A program made the translations under genes and the position numbers. The notes beneath the pieces were generated by a model, which was given only the letters and a program-made list of their open reading frames with translations, had not been told where the DNA came from and made no database searches. Positions 1 through 7,912 of a DNA stretch of 50,719 nt are shown piece by piece. Within the stretch, counting starts at the first letter, position 1, and each line of letters begins with the position of its first letter. Origin of the DNA: an uncultured Oscillospiraceae bacterium (GTDB taxonomy: Bacteria > Bacillota > Clostridia > Oscillospirales > Oscillospiraceae). The stretch is from the NCBI GenBank assembly GCA_947584295.1, contig CANPWM010000010.1, positions 1 to 50,719 of the forward strand, given 5' to 3'.

Positions 1-659
1 GTGGGACGGATGCCCATGTGGCGGACACGGCCGGCCTTGCCCAGATGGACGTTGGCGTGGTCGATGTTGCCCACCTGACCGATGGAGGCCATGCAGTCAA
101 GGCGAATGTAGCGGTACTCGCCGGAGGGGAGACGAACCTGCGCCATTCCGTTCTCCTTGGCCATCAGCTGAGCCGCCGCGCCGGCGGAACGCACCAGCTG
201 CGCGCCGCGGCCGGGGTAAAGCTCGATGTTGTGGATAACGGTACCGACGGGGATATTGGCGAAGGGCAGGGCGTTGCCGGGCTTGATATCGGCGGTGGGG
301 CCGCTCATGACGGTGTCGCCGGCCTTCAGGCCCACAGGGGCCAGAATGTAGCGGCGCTCGCCACCCTCAAACTCCACCAGGGCGATATAGGCGGAGCGGT
401 TGGGGTCGTACTCCAGGCGCAGCACATTGCCGGGGACGCCGGTGTTGTTGCGCTTGAAGTCGATGATGCGGTACTTCCTGCGGTTGCCGCCGCCCTTGTG
501 GCGGACGGTGATGTGGCCGTAGCTGTTGCGTCCGGAGTGCTTCTTCAGCACTTCGGTGAGGGCGCGCTCGGGGCGGGCCTTCTTATCGACTCCGTCGAAG
601 CCGGAGACGGACATATGCCTCCGGGACGGGGTAGTGGGTTTGTAATTCTTGATAGCCAT
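1..659 (-). CDS. rplB: 50S ribosomal protein L2 (partial, C-terminus beyond window edge)
   Basis: The minus strand from 659 begins [20 protein letters not shown] and runs open to the window edge, giving 219 residues of a protein normally about 275 long. L2 binds 23S rRNA and is needed for subunit association and the peptidyl-transferase centre. Typical L2 segments are visible, such as [20 protein letters not shown] near the N-terminus and [21 protein letters not shown] near the visible end. The start has a GGAGG ribosome-binding site at 668-672. It is the fifth gene of the S10 operon and lies 14 bases after rplW. Only the last part is missing, because of the window edge. Confidence 0.97.
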   Translation of the reverse strand, partial: MAIKNYKPTTPSRRHMSVSGFDGVDKKARPERALTEVLKKHSGRNSYGHITVRHKGGGNRRKYRIIDFKRNNTGVPGNVLRLEYDPNRSAYIALVEFEGGERRYILAPVGLKAGDTVMSGPTADIKPGNALPFANIPVGTVIHNIELYPGRGAQLVRSAGAAAQLMAKENGMAQVRLPSGEYRYIRLDCMASIGQVGNIDHANVHLGKAGRVRHMGIRP

Positions 660-673
660 TTACTTATCCTCCC

Positions 674-970
674 TTATACCATGCCCTCGAAGAACTCGAT
701 GGCCTTGGAGTCTTTAGTGAGGCGAACCACAGCCTTTTTCCATGTGCGGGTCATGCCCTCCGGATAACGGCCGGTCCTCTTGGCCTTGCCGCGGACGTTC
801 AGGGTGTTGACGCTGTCCACCTTCACACCGAAGATCTCCTCAACGGCGTGCTTCACGTCGGCCTTGGTGGCGCTCTTGGCGACCTCGAAGACGTACTTCT
901 TCAGGTCAAGGGCCTCCATGGACTGCTCGGTGATGATGGGGCGAATGATGATATCATAAGAGGTCTTCAT
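674..970 (-). CDS. rplW: 50S ribosomal protein L23
   Basis: This 98-residue protein ([20 protein letters not shown]) has the normal L23 length and N-terminal pattern '[11 protein letters not shown]'. L23 lies at the peptide exit tunnel and docks trigger factor and SRP. Its ATG shares one base with the TAA stop of rplD (TAATG at 968-972), so translation is probably coupled. The basic loop [21 protein letters not shown] is the usual rRNA-binding extension. Position and order (L4, L23, L2) are the conserved S10-operon order. Confidence 0.97.
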   Translation of the reverse strand: MKTSYDIIIRPIITEQSMEALDLKKYVFEVAKSATKADVKHAVEEIFGVKVDSVNTLNVRGKAKRTGRYPEGMTRTWKKAVVRLTKDSKAIEFFEGMV

Positions 971-1593
971 TACGCGTATACCTCCTCGATTTTCGCAAGC
1001 GCGGCCTTGTCAACGATCAGTTTGTCAGCGTTGATAAGGTCATAGGCGCTGAGAATGTTGGCGACGGTGGTCTGGACGCCGGGGATATTGCGGGCGGACA
1101 GCACCACGTTGCGGTTGACCTCCGGGGTGACCACCAGGGCCTTGCGGCTGGCGCCCACTTTGGTAAGGAAGGTCTTGAAGGTCTTGGTCTTGATCTCGCT
1201 CATGTCAAGGCCGTCCACCACGATGACATTGGCCTCGTTGGCCTTGTCGGAGAGGGCGGAGCGGATAGCGAGGGCGCGAACCTTCTTGTTGACGGAGAAG
1301 CCGTAGGAACGGGGCTTGGGGGCGAAGGCCACGCCGCCATGGGTCCAGTGGGGGTTGCGGGTGGAACCCTGACGGGCGCGCCCGGAGCCCTTCTGACGCC
1401 AGGGCTTGATGCCGCCGCCGCTGACCTCGGCCTTGGTAAGAGTACTCTGGGTGCCTTGCCGGAGGTTGGCCAGATGGTTGCGGACTACGGTGTGCATGGC
1501 GCTTACGTTCGGCTCAATGCCGAAGACGGCGTCGGAGAGCTCGATTTCGCCTATGACCTCTCCGGCCATGTTATAAACATTTGCTTTAGGCAT
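970..1593 (-). CDS. rplD: 50S ribosomal protein L4
   Basis: A 207-residue L4/L1e family protein starting [20 protein letters not shown]. The long tunnel-lining loop is recognisable around residues 45-100 ([22 protein letters not shown] and then the [17 protein letters not shown] segment). L4 binds domain I of 23S rRNA; in gammaproteobacteria it also autoregulates the S10 operon, but no such control can be shown here. A ribosome-binding site (GGAGA) precedes the start, 18 bases after the rplC stop. The stop overlaps the rplW start. Confidence 0.97.
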   Translation of the reverse strand: MPKANVYNMAGEVIGEIELSDAVFGIEPNVSAMHTVVRNHLANLRQGTQSTLTKAEVSGGGIKPWRQKGSGRARQGSTRNPHWTHGGVAFAPKPRSYGFSVNKKVRALAIRSALSDKANEANVIVVDGLDMSEIKTKTFKTFLTKVGASRKALVVTPEVNRNVVLSARNIPGVQTTVANILSAYDLINADKLIVDKAALAKIEEVYA

Positions 1594-1611
1594 AATTCAA
1601 TCTCTCCTTTC

Positions 1612-2316
1612 TCAGCCACGGGCAGAACGCTTCTGCGGGTTGGAGCTGACGGTCTGGGCGGGGCCCTTGACCTTGCTGCGGTTGATGACCGTGTTCTTCA
1701 GGTACACGATGCCGCCCTTGGGGCCGGGCACCGCGCCGCGAACGGCGATCATGTTGAGATCAGGGTCGATGTGGACGATGTCCAGGTTCTGGACCGTGAC
1801 CTGCTCGGCGCCCATATGACCGGCGCCGATCTTGCCCTTGTAGATGCGGGAGGGGGTGGAGGTGGAACCCATGGAGCCGGCGTGACGGTGAACGGGGCCG
1901 CCGCCGTGGCTGGTGGGCGTGCGCTGGGCGTTGAAGCGCTTGATGGCGCCCTGATAGCCCTTACCTTTGCTGATACCGGTGATATCCACCTGGTCGCCCT
2001 TCTGGAACATATCGGCGCGGATCTCGTCGCCGACCTCGAACTTGGAGCAGTCAGCCAGCCTGAACTCCTTCAGGTGGCGCTTCAGCTCCGCACCGGCCTT
2101 CTTCAAGTGGCCGATCTCGGGCTTGGTGAGCTTCTTCTCGGCAACGTCCTCAAAGCCCAGCTGAATGGCGTCGTAACCGTCCTTGTCGGCGGTCTTGACC
2201 TGGGTGACCACGCAGGGGCCCGCCTCGATGACCGTGACGGGGACGACCTTGCCGGCGTCATCGAAGATCTGGCTCATGCCGACCTTTTTGCCGATGATGA
2301 CCTTTGTCATTTCCAT
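1612..2316 (-). CDS. rplC: 50S ribosomal protein L3
   Basis: L3 family protein with the diagnostic KVIIGKKVGMSQIFDDAGKV N-terminus and the SHGGGPVHRHAGSMGSTSTP loop near residues 135-155, which reaches the peptidyl-transferase centre. Two in-frame ATGs lie at 2316 and 2310; both are compatible with the GGAAGGA site at 2328-2335, so the protein is 232 or 234 residues. That is slightly longer than the common 209-215 because of a charged insert (KKAGAELKRHLKEFRLADCSK) and a longer basic tail. It is separated from rpsJ by about 220 bases carrying a palindromic element, which is unusual, as these two genes are normally close. Confidence 0.96.
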   Translation of the reverse strand: MEMTKVIIGKKVGMSQIFDDAGKVVPVTVIEAGPCVVTQVKTADKDGYDAIQLGFEDVAEKKLTKPEIGHLKKAGAELKRHLKEFRLADCSKFEVGDEIRADMFQKGDQVDITGISKGKGYQGAIKRFNAQRTPTSHGGGPVHRHAGSMGSTSTPSRIYKGKIGAGHMGAEQVTVQNLDIVHIDPDLNMIAVRGAVPGPKGGIVYLKNTVINRSKVKGPAQTVSSNPQKRSARG

Positions 2317-2340
2317 TGCTATTTATTCCTTCCTTTATAG

Positions 2341-2539
2341 GTTATTGGTCGGCGGATACGTCCTGAGCAACCGTTGGACCTCCCGGCGACTTGACCCCGT
2401 GCGCTTAACGCAAGTCGCGCACGACGGGTTGTTAACTAAGCAGGTTATTCAGAGGGATCTTTTCGCAAGACAAGGCGCGGCGGCGCAGACAGTACTTTGT
2501 GTACGGCAAACCGACGCAACGCCGTATTGCGAAAAAATC
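2341..2539. repeat. Palindromic element between rpsJ and rplC
   Basis: The 221-base rpsJ-rplC spacer is not coding on either strand but is rich in symmetry. A 13-base arm at 2456-2468 (GATCTTTTCGCAA) is repeated inverted at 2527-2539 (TTGCGAAAAAATC) with one mismatch, and partial pairing continues inward around GTACT/TGTAC near 2490-2503. A second small palindrome is GTGCGC...GCGCAC at 2399-2422. The right arm overlaps the stop codon of rpsJ (TGA, 2540-2538). It would be transcribed inside the S10 mRNA. It could be a miniature inserted repeat or an internal RNA control element; the sequence alone does not decide. Confidence 0.6.
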
Positions 2540-2852
2540 AGAGCTTGATCTCGATCTCCACGCCGGCGGGAAGCTCTAAGGACATCAGGGCCTCGACGGT
2601 CTTCTGGGTGGGGGCGATGATGTCGATGAGGCGCTTGTGGGTGCGGCGCTCGAACTGCTCACGGGAGTCCTTATATTTGTGGACGGCGCGGAGGATCGTG
2701 ACGACCTCCTTCTTGGTGGGCAGGGGAATGGGGCCGGACACCTTGGCGTCGGTACGCTTGGCCGTCTCGACGATCTTCTCGGCGGTCTGGTCAATGAGCT
2801 GATGATCGTAAGCCTTGAGTCTGATGCGAATGGTTTTCTTTGCTGCTGCCAT
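2538..2852 (-). CDS. rpsJ: 30S ribosomal protein S10
   Basis: S10/NusE family, 104 residues: [20 protein letters not shown], with the typical [17 protein letters not shown] segment and the terminal [13 protein letters not shown]10 is part of the small-subunit head and also joins NusB in transcription antitermination. I chose the ATG at 2852 because GGAGG lies at 2861-2865, eight bases upstream; a longer reading from 2867 (MEETN...) has no such site and is not conserved in the family. It is the first gene of the operon, about 410 bases downstream of a near-consensus promoter. Its stop codon lies inside the right arm of the palindromic element. Confidence 0.97.
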   Translation of the reverse strand: MAAAKKTIRIRLKAYDHQLIDQTAEKIVETAKRTDAKVSGPIPLPTKKEVVTILRAVHKYKDSREQFERRTHKRLIDIIAPTQKTVEALMSLELPAGVEIEIKL

Positions 2853-3269
2853 GTTTGTTTCCTCCAAAAATCGTACATTTAGTAGTACGGTGAAAAATTT
2901 CTGTCCACATATCCGTGCGTATCACTTCCGCTCACAAAAATCGCCGGATAAACCCGGCCGATTTCCCGCTCAGACGATATACGCTCTCATCGTCAATAGC
3001 ACAGCAATTCTTCGACCGCCCGATTGCGTCGTCACTGAAACCGCTTTACCTCACCGCTCGGCGTCCGCCAAAAGCGTTCGCCTCACGGTTCGGGCGCGGG
3101 TTTCGCTCCTCCTTCCCGTCCGCGGCCCGCTGGCGCTGGGCCCGCGTCCGGTTTGGAAAAGTTTCCAGCTCCGACCGGACATACTCCCCGGAAGTTACCG
3201 CCGTGTGGCGCAATCTCCCGGATCATCGCAGTGCGCGAATGGACATACCTTGCCCACAGGCGCTTTGAT
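2853..3269 (-). other. Long untranslated leader of the S10 operon
   Basis: About 410 bases separate the promoter at 3270-3298 from the rpsJ start. No open frame in this stretch looks like protein on either strand. The segment 3060-3180 is very GC-rich and can form strong hairpins (for example GGCCCGCTGGCGCTGGGCCC at about 3124-3143). Long leaders are common for ribosomal-protein operons that are autoregulated, but I recognise no known leader motif here. Confidence 0.5.
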
Positions 3270-3298
3270 AGAATAACAAACCTTTGATGCTTTGTCAA
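3270..3298 (-). promoter_or_regulatory. Sigma-A promoter of the S10 operon
   Basis: On the minus strand TTGACA (3298-3293) is followed after 17 bases by TATTCT (3275-3270). This is near consensus and matches strong constitutive expression of ribosomal-protein genes. Transcription should start near 3263. Confidence 0.8.
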
Positions 3299-3360
3299 GA
3301 GAAAATTTTGATTTTTTGAAAAAATTTTTTCATTTAGGCAGAACCCCCTGAAAGAGCCGG

Positions 3361-3397
3361 ATAAAGCGGCCCTTTTCCGTTAAAAGGGCCGCTTTAT
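3361..3397. terminator. Perfect 16-bp hairpin, probable bidirectional terminator
   Basis: ATAAAGCGGCCCTTTT at 3361-3376 is the exact complement of 3382-3397 with a 5-base loop, so both strands have A/T-rich stem ends. On the minus strand it would shield the S10 promoter from the phosphate operon upstream. The IS200 element lies between that operon and this hairpin, suggesting insertion between a gene and its terminator. Confidence 0.6.
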
Positions 3398-3502
3398 ATT
3401 GGTGCATTTATGCGCGAAAAAAGAACCCCCGGTTCTACCGGGGGGGGAAGAAGGCTTTAGCAAAGCCAAAATGGGCGAGCTTAATGCAAGCCCGAAAGGT
3501 CA

Positions 3503-3578
3503 TTGAGAGGAATTAAGCCTCCAGGTATAATAGTAACGGTTTGGCAGCCGCATTACTAAAAATACAAGGAGGCTAATT
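3503..3578 (+). promoter_or_regulatory. tnpA promoter and leader that can hide the ribosome-binding site
   Basis: TTGAGA (3503-3508), 17 bases, TATAAT (3526-3531) forms a good promoter, with start near 3538. The Shine-Dalgarno AAGGAGG lies at 3566-3572, seven bases before the ATG. Just upstream, AATTAAGCCTCC (3511-3522) is complementary to GGAGGCTAATT (3568-3578), and between them TAGTAACGG pairs with CCGCATTACTA, giving a long closed hairpin. A transcript starting near 3538 lacks the anti-Shine-Dalgarno strand, whereas read-through RNA from outside contains it. Sequestration of the tnpA site is known for IS200; the read-through filter is inference. Confidence 0.7.
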
Positions 3579-3579
3579 C

Positions 3580-4059
3580 ATGAAAACAGAAAAAGATAAT
3601 GAGATAAAAAGTTCAGCACACACAAAGTACAGATGCCAGTACCACATAGTATTTGCGCCAAAATACCGTAGGAAAGAGATCTACGGTACCTTGAAAAAGG
3701 GCATCGGGGAGATACTGAGGAAGTTGTGTGAGCAAAAGGGAGTGGAGATCATCGAGGCAGAGGCATGCCCGGATCATATCCACATGCTGGTGAGTATCCC
3801 ACCGCACATAAGTGTATCACAATTCGTGGGATATCTCAAGGGAAAAAGCAGCCTGATGATCTTTGACCGGCACGCGAATCTGAAATATAAGTATGGACAG
3901 AGGACGTTCTGGTGCAGAGGGTACTACGTGGACACGGTAGGAAGGAACAAAAAGGTCATAGCGGAGTACATCAGGAATCAGCTGGAAGAGGACTACGCGA
4001 CAGACCAGATCAGCATAAAGGAGTATATGGACCCGTTTACGGGTGCCAAGAATAAGTAA
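3580..4059 (+). CDS. tnpA: IS200/IS605-family Y1 transposase TnpA
   Basis: The 159-residue protein has the normal IS200 TnpA length and architecture. It starts with a YRCQYHIVFAPKYRRKEIYG strand, followed by the HUH motif H66-I-H68 (CPDHIHMLVSIPP). The helix VIAEYIRNQLEED carries Y130 and Q134, matching the catalytic Tyr and metal-assisting Gln spaced by four residues in IS608 TnpA. The enzyme cuts and joins single-stranded DNA at the element ends. All catalytic residues are present, so the copy appears intact. It has lower GC than its neighbours, consistent with recent arrival. The start is fixed by AAGGAGG seven bases upstream. Confidence 0.95.
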   Translation: MKTEKDNEIKSSAHTKYRCQYHIVFAPKYRRKEIYGTLKKGIGEILRKLCEQKGVEIIEAEACPDHIHMLVSIPPHISVSQFVGYLKGKSSLMIFDRHANLKYKYGQRTFWCRGYYVDTVGRNKKVIAEYIRNQLEEDYATDQISIKEYMDPFTGAKNK

Positions 4060-4227
4060 GCAAAGAAAAAAGCCGCACGTGAGCGGCGGCTTGAGATAGT
4101 AATGCGGTGCTAAACTTTCAGAGCCCCTTCCAGGGGCTGAGCCTGTATTTACCCCTTTTAGGGGTAAGTCAAACCCTCGGTTTACCGGGGGTTATGATTT
4201 CCGTTCATATTGCCGTTTCGGGCTTCG

Positions 4228-4824
4228 TTATTCACCGGAGCCGCTCTTAAAGAGCCTCAGAAGCAACAGGACAAGGCATTTCAAAAGCTCCAGGGCCGCG
4301 AAGATGGCGGCGCACGCGATCCCCCCGGCGATGAGCATCTTCACCGGGTCAAGCCCCGAGCCGTCCTCCCGGAGAAGCTTTTTCACCACCGGCGCGGCGC
4401 GGTTGAAGGTGACCTTGGCGATGCCGATGAAGTTGCTCTTGGTGACGGGGGCGCTGTCGGGGGCGGCGTTGTTGTCCCCCTTGGTGACGATGCTGACGCT
4501 GTCCCCCTGGCCGGTGATCTCCACCGCCCTGTGAATGATGTTCGTCCCCCGCTGGTCGCTGTAAAAGACAACGATATCGCCCACGCGCGCCTCGGAGATG
4601 TCGCAGCATTTGACGATGCTCAGCGCGTTTATCTGGATCGTGGGCAGCATGGAGCCTGTCAGCGTCACGGTGGGCGTGTAGCCAAAGACGCTGGCCTGGG
4701 CGGTCTTGCTGCCGCTTTTCTCCTTGGCGGCGTAGGTGATGATGACGGAGGCCGCCACGGCCAAAAGCGCCGCCACCAGCAGCACGTCCACGGCCTTTTT
4801 CAAAAAGTTAGTAAATCCTTCCAT
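4228..4824 (-). CDS. Signal peptidase I, ER/archaeal-like type (S26B)
   Basis: A 198-residue membrane protein with an N-terminal membrane segment (about residues 11-32) and a second one near the C-terminus (about 168-192). The catalytic region has GSMLPT (Ser58), IIHRAVEI (His98) and KGDNN (Asp117). A His in place of the usual bacterial Lys is the mark of the S26B branch, to which Bacillus SipW belongs. It cleaves signal peptides outside the membrane. It is the last gene of the phoB-phoR-Na/Pi operon, one base after the cotransporter stop. No biofilm-matrix (TasA-like) substrate gene is adjacent, so its specific substrate is unknown. Confidence 0.88.
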   Translation of the reverse strand: MEGFTNFLKKAVDVLLVAALLAVAASVIITYAAKEKSGSKTAQASVFGYTPTVTLTGSMLPTIQINALSIVKCCDISEARVGDIVVFYSDQRGTNIIHRAVEITGQGDSVSIVTKGDNNAAPDSAPVTKSNFIGIAKVTFNRAAPVVKKLLREDGSGLDPVKMLIAGGIACAAIFAALELLKCLVLLLLRLFKSGSGE

Positions 4825-4825
4825 A

Positions 4826-6595
4826 TCACGCCCGCTCCGGCATACGGTATTTGACCTTGAAATAGTCGTAGTAGTCGTTAAACTCCCGGGTCTCGCCGCT
4901 GCGGACGTTGTGCAGGAACTCGTGAACGCCCACGTCGGTGTTGGCGTCGCTCATCTCCAGCATATACCCGGCGATATTGGAGCAGTGGTCGGAGACGCGC
5001 TCCAGATTGGTCACAAGGTCGGTGAGGATAAAGCCCAGCTCGATGGTACACTCGCCGGTCTGCATACGCTTGACGTGGTTCATGCGGATCCGATCCTTCA
5101 GGTTGTCCACCACCTGCTCCAGCGGCTCCACCATCACGGCGGAGTTGAGATCGTCGTCCCGGAAGCTGGCCAGGGCCAGGGTGATGATCTCGCTGACCGC
5201 GTCGATCATGGTGTTCAGCTCCTGCATGGCGTCGGAGGAGAACTGGAGCTTCTTCTCGTGGATCTCCTCGGCGGATTTGAGGATATTCACCGCGTGATCG
5301 GATATACGCTCATAGTCGGAGATCATATGCAGGAGCTTTGTGGCCTGGGCGTTGTCGGCGGCGGACAGGTTCTGGCCGGAGAGCTTTACAAGGTAGGTGC
5401 CAAGCCTGTCCTCATAGTAGTCCACATGGTTTTCCGATTCCATGATCTTCTCCGACAGCTGGTCGTCGAAGGCGTTCAGCTCCCGGAAGGCGTCAAAGAT
5501 GGACTGGGCAGCCTCCTCGGCCATGGAGACGGTGACGGCCCGGCACCGGGCCACGGCCACGGCGGGGGATTTCAGCAGGCGCTCGTCCAGCAGGGTCTCC
5601 TCGCCGTTTTTGTCGGAGTCCCTGATGAGCAGGTGGGACAGGGGTTCCAGCCACCGCAGGACGGGCAGCAGGACCACGATGGAGATGATCTTATACGCCG
5701 TGTTGATCAAAGCGATGGACACGGGCGTGGCGAACTCCCCGGCGAAGGAAAACCTCGCCAGGTAATAGATAAGGTAATAGAGGGGCAGCACCACCACGGT
5801 GGACAGGACGTTGAAGCTTAAATGGATCATGGCGGCCCGCTTGGCGTTTTTGGAGGCGCCGATGCAGGAGAGGATAGCGGAGATACAGGTGCCGATATTC
5901 TGGCCCATGATCACGGGGATCGCCGTGCCGTAGCTGATCTTGCCGGTGGTGGCCAGGGCCTGCAGGATACCGATAGAGGCGGAGGAGGACTGAATGATGG
6001 CCGTGATGACGGTACCGGCCAGGACGCCCACCAGGGGGTTGGAGAGGACAGAGATGATCTCCCCGAACTGGGGCATATCCCGCAGGCCCTCCACGGCGCC
6101 GCTCATGGCCTCCATGCCGTACATCAGGATAGCGAAGCCCAGGAAGATCATGCCCGTGTCGCGCTTGGCGGGCTTTTTATTGAAGATGTAGAGGATCGCC
6201 CCGATGAAGGCCATCACCGGGGTGATGGTGGACATCTTGAAGATCTCCAGGAAGATGCCGCCGCCCTGGACGCCGGCCAGGGACAAGAGCCAGGGGGTGA
6301 TGGAGGCCCCCAGGTTGGCCCCTACGATGAGGCTCACGGACTGGCCCAGGGTCATAAGGCCGGAGTTGACGAAGCCCACCACCATGACCGTGGTGGCGGA
6401 GGAGGATTGCAGTACCGCCGTCACGCCCACGCCCAGGAGGAAGCCCTTGAAGGGGTTCGAGGTGATGTTGGAGAGCAGGGATTTCAGCCTGCCGCCGGCG
6501 CGCTTCTCCAGAAACGAGCTCATAAGGTTCATGCCGAACAAAAACAGCGCCAGTCCCCCGAACAGGGTGATGATATCAAAGACGTCAAAGCCCAT
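4826..6595 (-). CDS. Na+/phosphate cotransporter with C-terminal PhoU-like domain
   Basis: The 589-residue protein has two inverted transport repeats, each with the QSSSA signature (QSSSATT near residue 63 and QSSSAS near 203), followed by a helical PhoU-like domain from about 340 to the end. This is the NptA/YjbB-type Na/Pi cotransporter family (COG1283), which moves inorganic phosphate across the cytoplasmic membrane; some members work as exporters. It begins three bases after phoR and is followed one base later by the signal peptidase. Being behind phoB-phoR and a Pho-box-like promoter supports phosphate control. The direction of transport cannot be read from sequence. Confidence 0.92.
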   Translation of the reverse strand: MGFDVFDIITLFGGLALFLFGMNLMSSFLEKRAGGRLKSLLSNITSNPFKGFLLGVGVTAVLQSSSATTVMVVGFVNSGLMTLGQSVSLIVGANLGASITPWLLSLAGVQGGGIFLEIFKMSTITPVMAFIGAILYIFNKKPAKRDTGMIFLGFAILMYGMEAMSGAVEGLRDMPQFGEIISVLSNPLVGVLAGTVITAIIQSSSASIGILQALATTGKISYGTAIPVIMGQNIGTCISAILSCIGASKNAKRAAMIHLSFNVLSTVVVLPLYYLIYYLARFSFAGEFATPVSIALINTAYKIISIVVLLPVLRWLEPLSHLLIRDSDKNGEETLLDERLLKSPAVAVARCRAVTVSMAEEAAQSIFDAFRELNAFDDQLSEKIMESENHVDYYEDRLGTYLVKLSGQNLSAADNAQATKLLHMISDYERISDHAVNILKSAEEIHEKKLQFSSDAMQELNTMIDAVSEIITLALASFRDDDLNSAVMVEPLEQVVDNLKDRIRMNHVKRMQTGECTIELGFILTDLVTNLERVSDHCSNIAGYMLEMSDANTDVGVHEFLHNVRSGETREFNDYYDYFKVKYRMPERA

Positions 6596-6598
6596 GCC

Positions 6599-7912
6599 TT
6601 ATTCCTCCGTAGTCTCTTTCTCTGTCCTTGCGGAAGGGGGTTCCTCCCCCGCCTGGGGGAAGGTGATGGTGATGACCGTGCCGCGGCCCGGCTTGCTTTT
6701 CAGATCCACATTGGCCCCGTGGACGGCGGCCCCGTGCTTGACGATACTGAGGCCCAGGCCGGTGCCGCCGATCTTTTTGGAGTGGCTCTTGTCCACCCGG
6801 TAAAACCGCTCGAACACCCGGTCGATATGCTCCCGGGGAATGCCGATGCCGGTGTCGGAGACGGAGATCACGGGACGGGCCGCCAGGGTGGCGACGCTGA
6901 TGAGGACGCGCCCGTTCTCCACATTATATTTCATGGCGTTGTCCGCCAGGTTATATACCATCTCGTCGATAACGGAGGGGATCCCGTGGACCATGGTGCT
7001 TGTCCCGGTGACGGCAAACTCGATGCCCCGCAGGGACGCCACGGGCTTCAGCCGCTCCACCACGCTTTTGGCCACGGCGTAAAGATCCACCTCCGCCCGC
7101 TCCAGCTCGTAAACGCCCTCGTCCAGCTGGGTGAGCTTGATGATGTCGTTGATCAGGGCGATGAGCCGCCCGGACTCGTCGTGGATATTGGCGGCGAAGC
7201 CCTTCATGTCCTCCGGCTTGACCATATCGTTCATCATAAGCTCCGATATGCCGTAGATGGAGGTCAGGGGCGTGCGCAGCTCATGGGAGACGTTGGAGGA
7301 GAAGTCGTGCCGCATGGCCTCCCGGTGGGCCTTCTCGGTGATGTCCAGGGTGACGATAACGGCCCCCGTGACCCGTCCCGCGTCCTCCACGGGGCTTGCC
7401 AGGATCTGATACACCCGCCCGTCCAGCTCGGCGGTGCGCTCGGTGTGGGTCCCGGCCAGGGCCTGTTCGGCCACGTTGCGGAATAGGCCGGAGGACTCCA
7501 CGCCCCCGTCCCCCATGAGCTTCCGGGCGCTGGGGTTGTAGCTGACCAGCTTCATGTCCGTATCCACCAGCACGAAGCCCTCGGCCATGGAGTCGGTGAT
7601 GGCCCGGAACTCCTCCTGGCTCCGCTTCAGATCCGCCATCTGCAGGTCGATGAGCTGGCTCTGGCGGGTCAGCCTGTCCATGATGGGTTCGATCTCCTTG
7701 TAGCCCTGGCCCGTCTTGCGCTCCGGGTCAAAGTCCCGCAGGGGCTTAACGATGTTCCGGGCGGAGACGTCCGCGAACACGGCGGCGAATACGGCGAAGG
7801 CGCACAGAAGGGCGATAAAGAGCCACAGCTCCATGCCGAAATACGTCCCCACCGCCAGGGCCGCCCCCAGGACGGCCACCATCAGCACCGCCCAGGTTAT
7901 CTTTTTTCTCAT
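6599..7912 (-). CDS. phoR: Phosphate-responsive sensor histidine kinase PhoR
   Basis: A 437-residue kinase with two membrane segments (about 6-26 and 29-49), a PAS domain (about 98-195), then HisKA with VSHELRTPL (His210) and a HATPase domain with the N box NLADNAMKYN, DTGIGIP and GGTGLGLSIV. The absence of a large extracytoplasmic loop matches short PhoR proteins that read phosphate status through the transporter/PhoU. Its ATG overlaps the phoB stop (ATGA), so it is translated with the regulator, and the Na/Pi cotransporter follows after three bases. It should phosphorylate the adjacent response regulator. Confidence 0.92.
   Translation of the reverse strand: MRKKITWAVLMVAVLGAALAVGTYFGMELWLFIALLCAFAVFAAVFADVSARNIVKPLRDFDPERKTGQGYKEIEPIMDRLTRQSQLIDLQMADLKRSQEEFRAITDSMAEGFVLVDTDMKLVSYNPSARKLMGDGGVESSGLFRNVAEQALAGTHTERTAELDGRVYQILASPVEDAGRVTGAVIVTLDITEKAHREAMRHDFSSNVSHELRTPLTSIYGISELMMNDMVKPEDMKGFAANIHDESGRLIALINDIIKLTQLDEGVYELERAEVDLYAVAKSVVERLKPVASLRGIEFAVTGTSTMVHGIPSVIDEMVYNLADNAMKYNVENGRVLISVATLAARPVISVSDTGIGIPREHIDRVFERFYRVDKSHSKKIGGTGLGLSIVKHGAAVHGANVDLKSKPGRGTVITITFPQAGEEPPSARTEKETTEE

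Larger units (their letters stand above)
3421..4198 (+). mobile_element. IS200-type insertion sequence (single tnpA)
   Basis: The element has one gene, tnpA, and a subterminal hairpin at each end. The left one is CCCCCGGT at 3426-3433 pairing with 3437-3444; the right one is AACCCTCGG at 4172-4180 pairing with 4185-4193 (one G.T). The two hairpins share the same core (CCCxCGGT...CCGGGGG), as expected for end recognition by Y1 transposases. Two more hairpins lie before the right end (AGCCCC/GGGGCT near 4121-4138 and TTACCCC/GGGGTAA near 4149-4167). There is no tnpB. No target duplication is expected for this family, so the outer limits are approximate. Confidence 0.85.

Noticed and set aside
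3049..3145. Similarity between the S10 leader and 43440-43530 (CACGGTTCG, TTCGCTCCTCCTT, then a GGCCC hairpin)
   Set aside because: Short shared words in very GC-rich DNA; I could not align the segments over their full length, so I do not claim a family.
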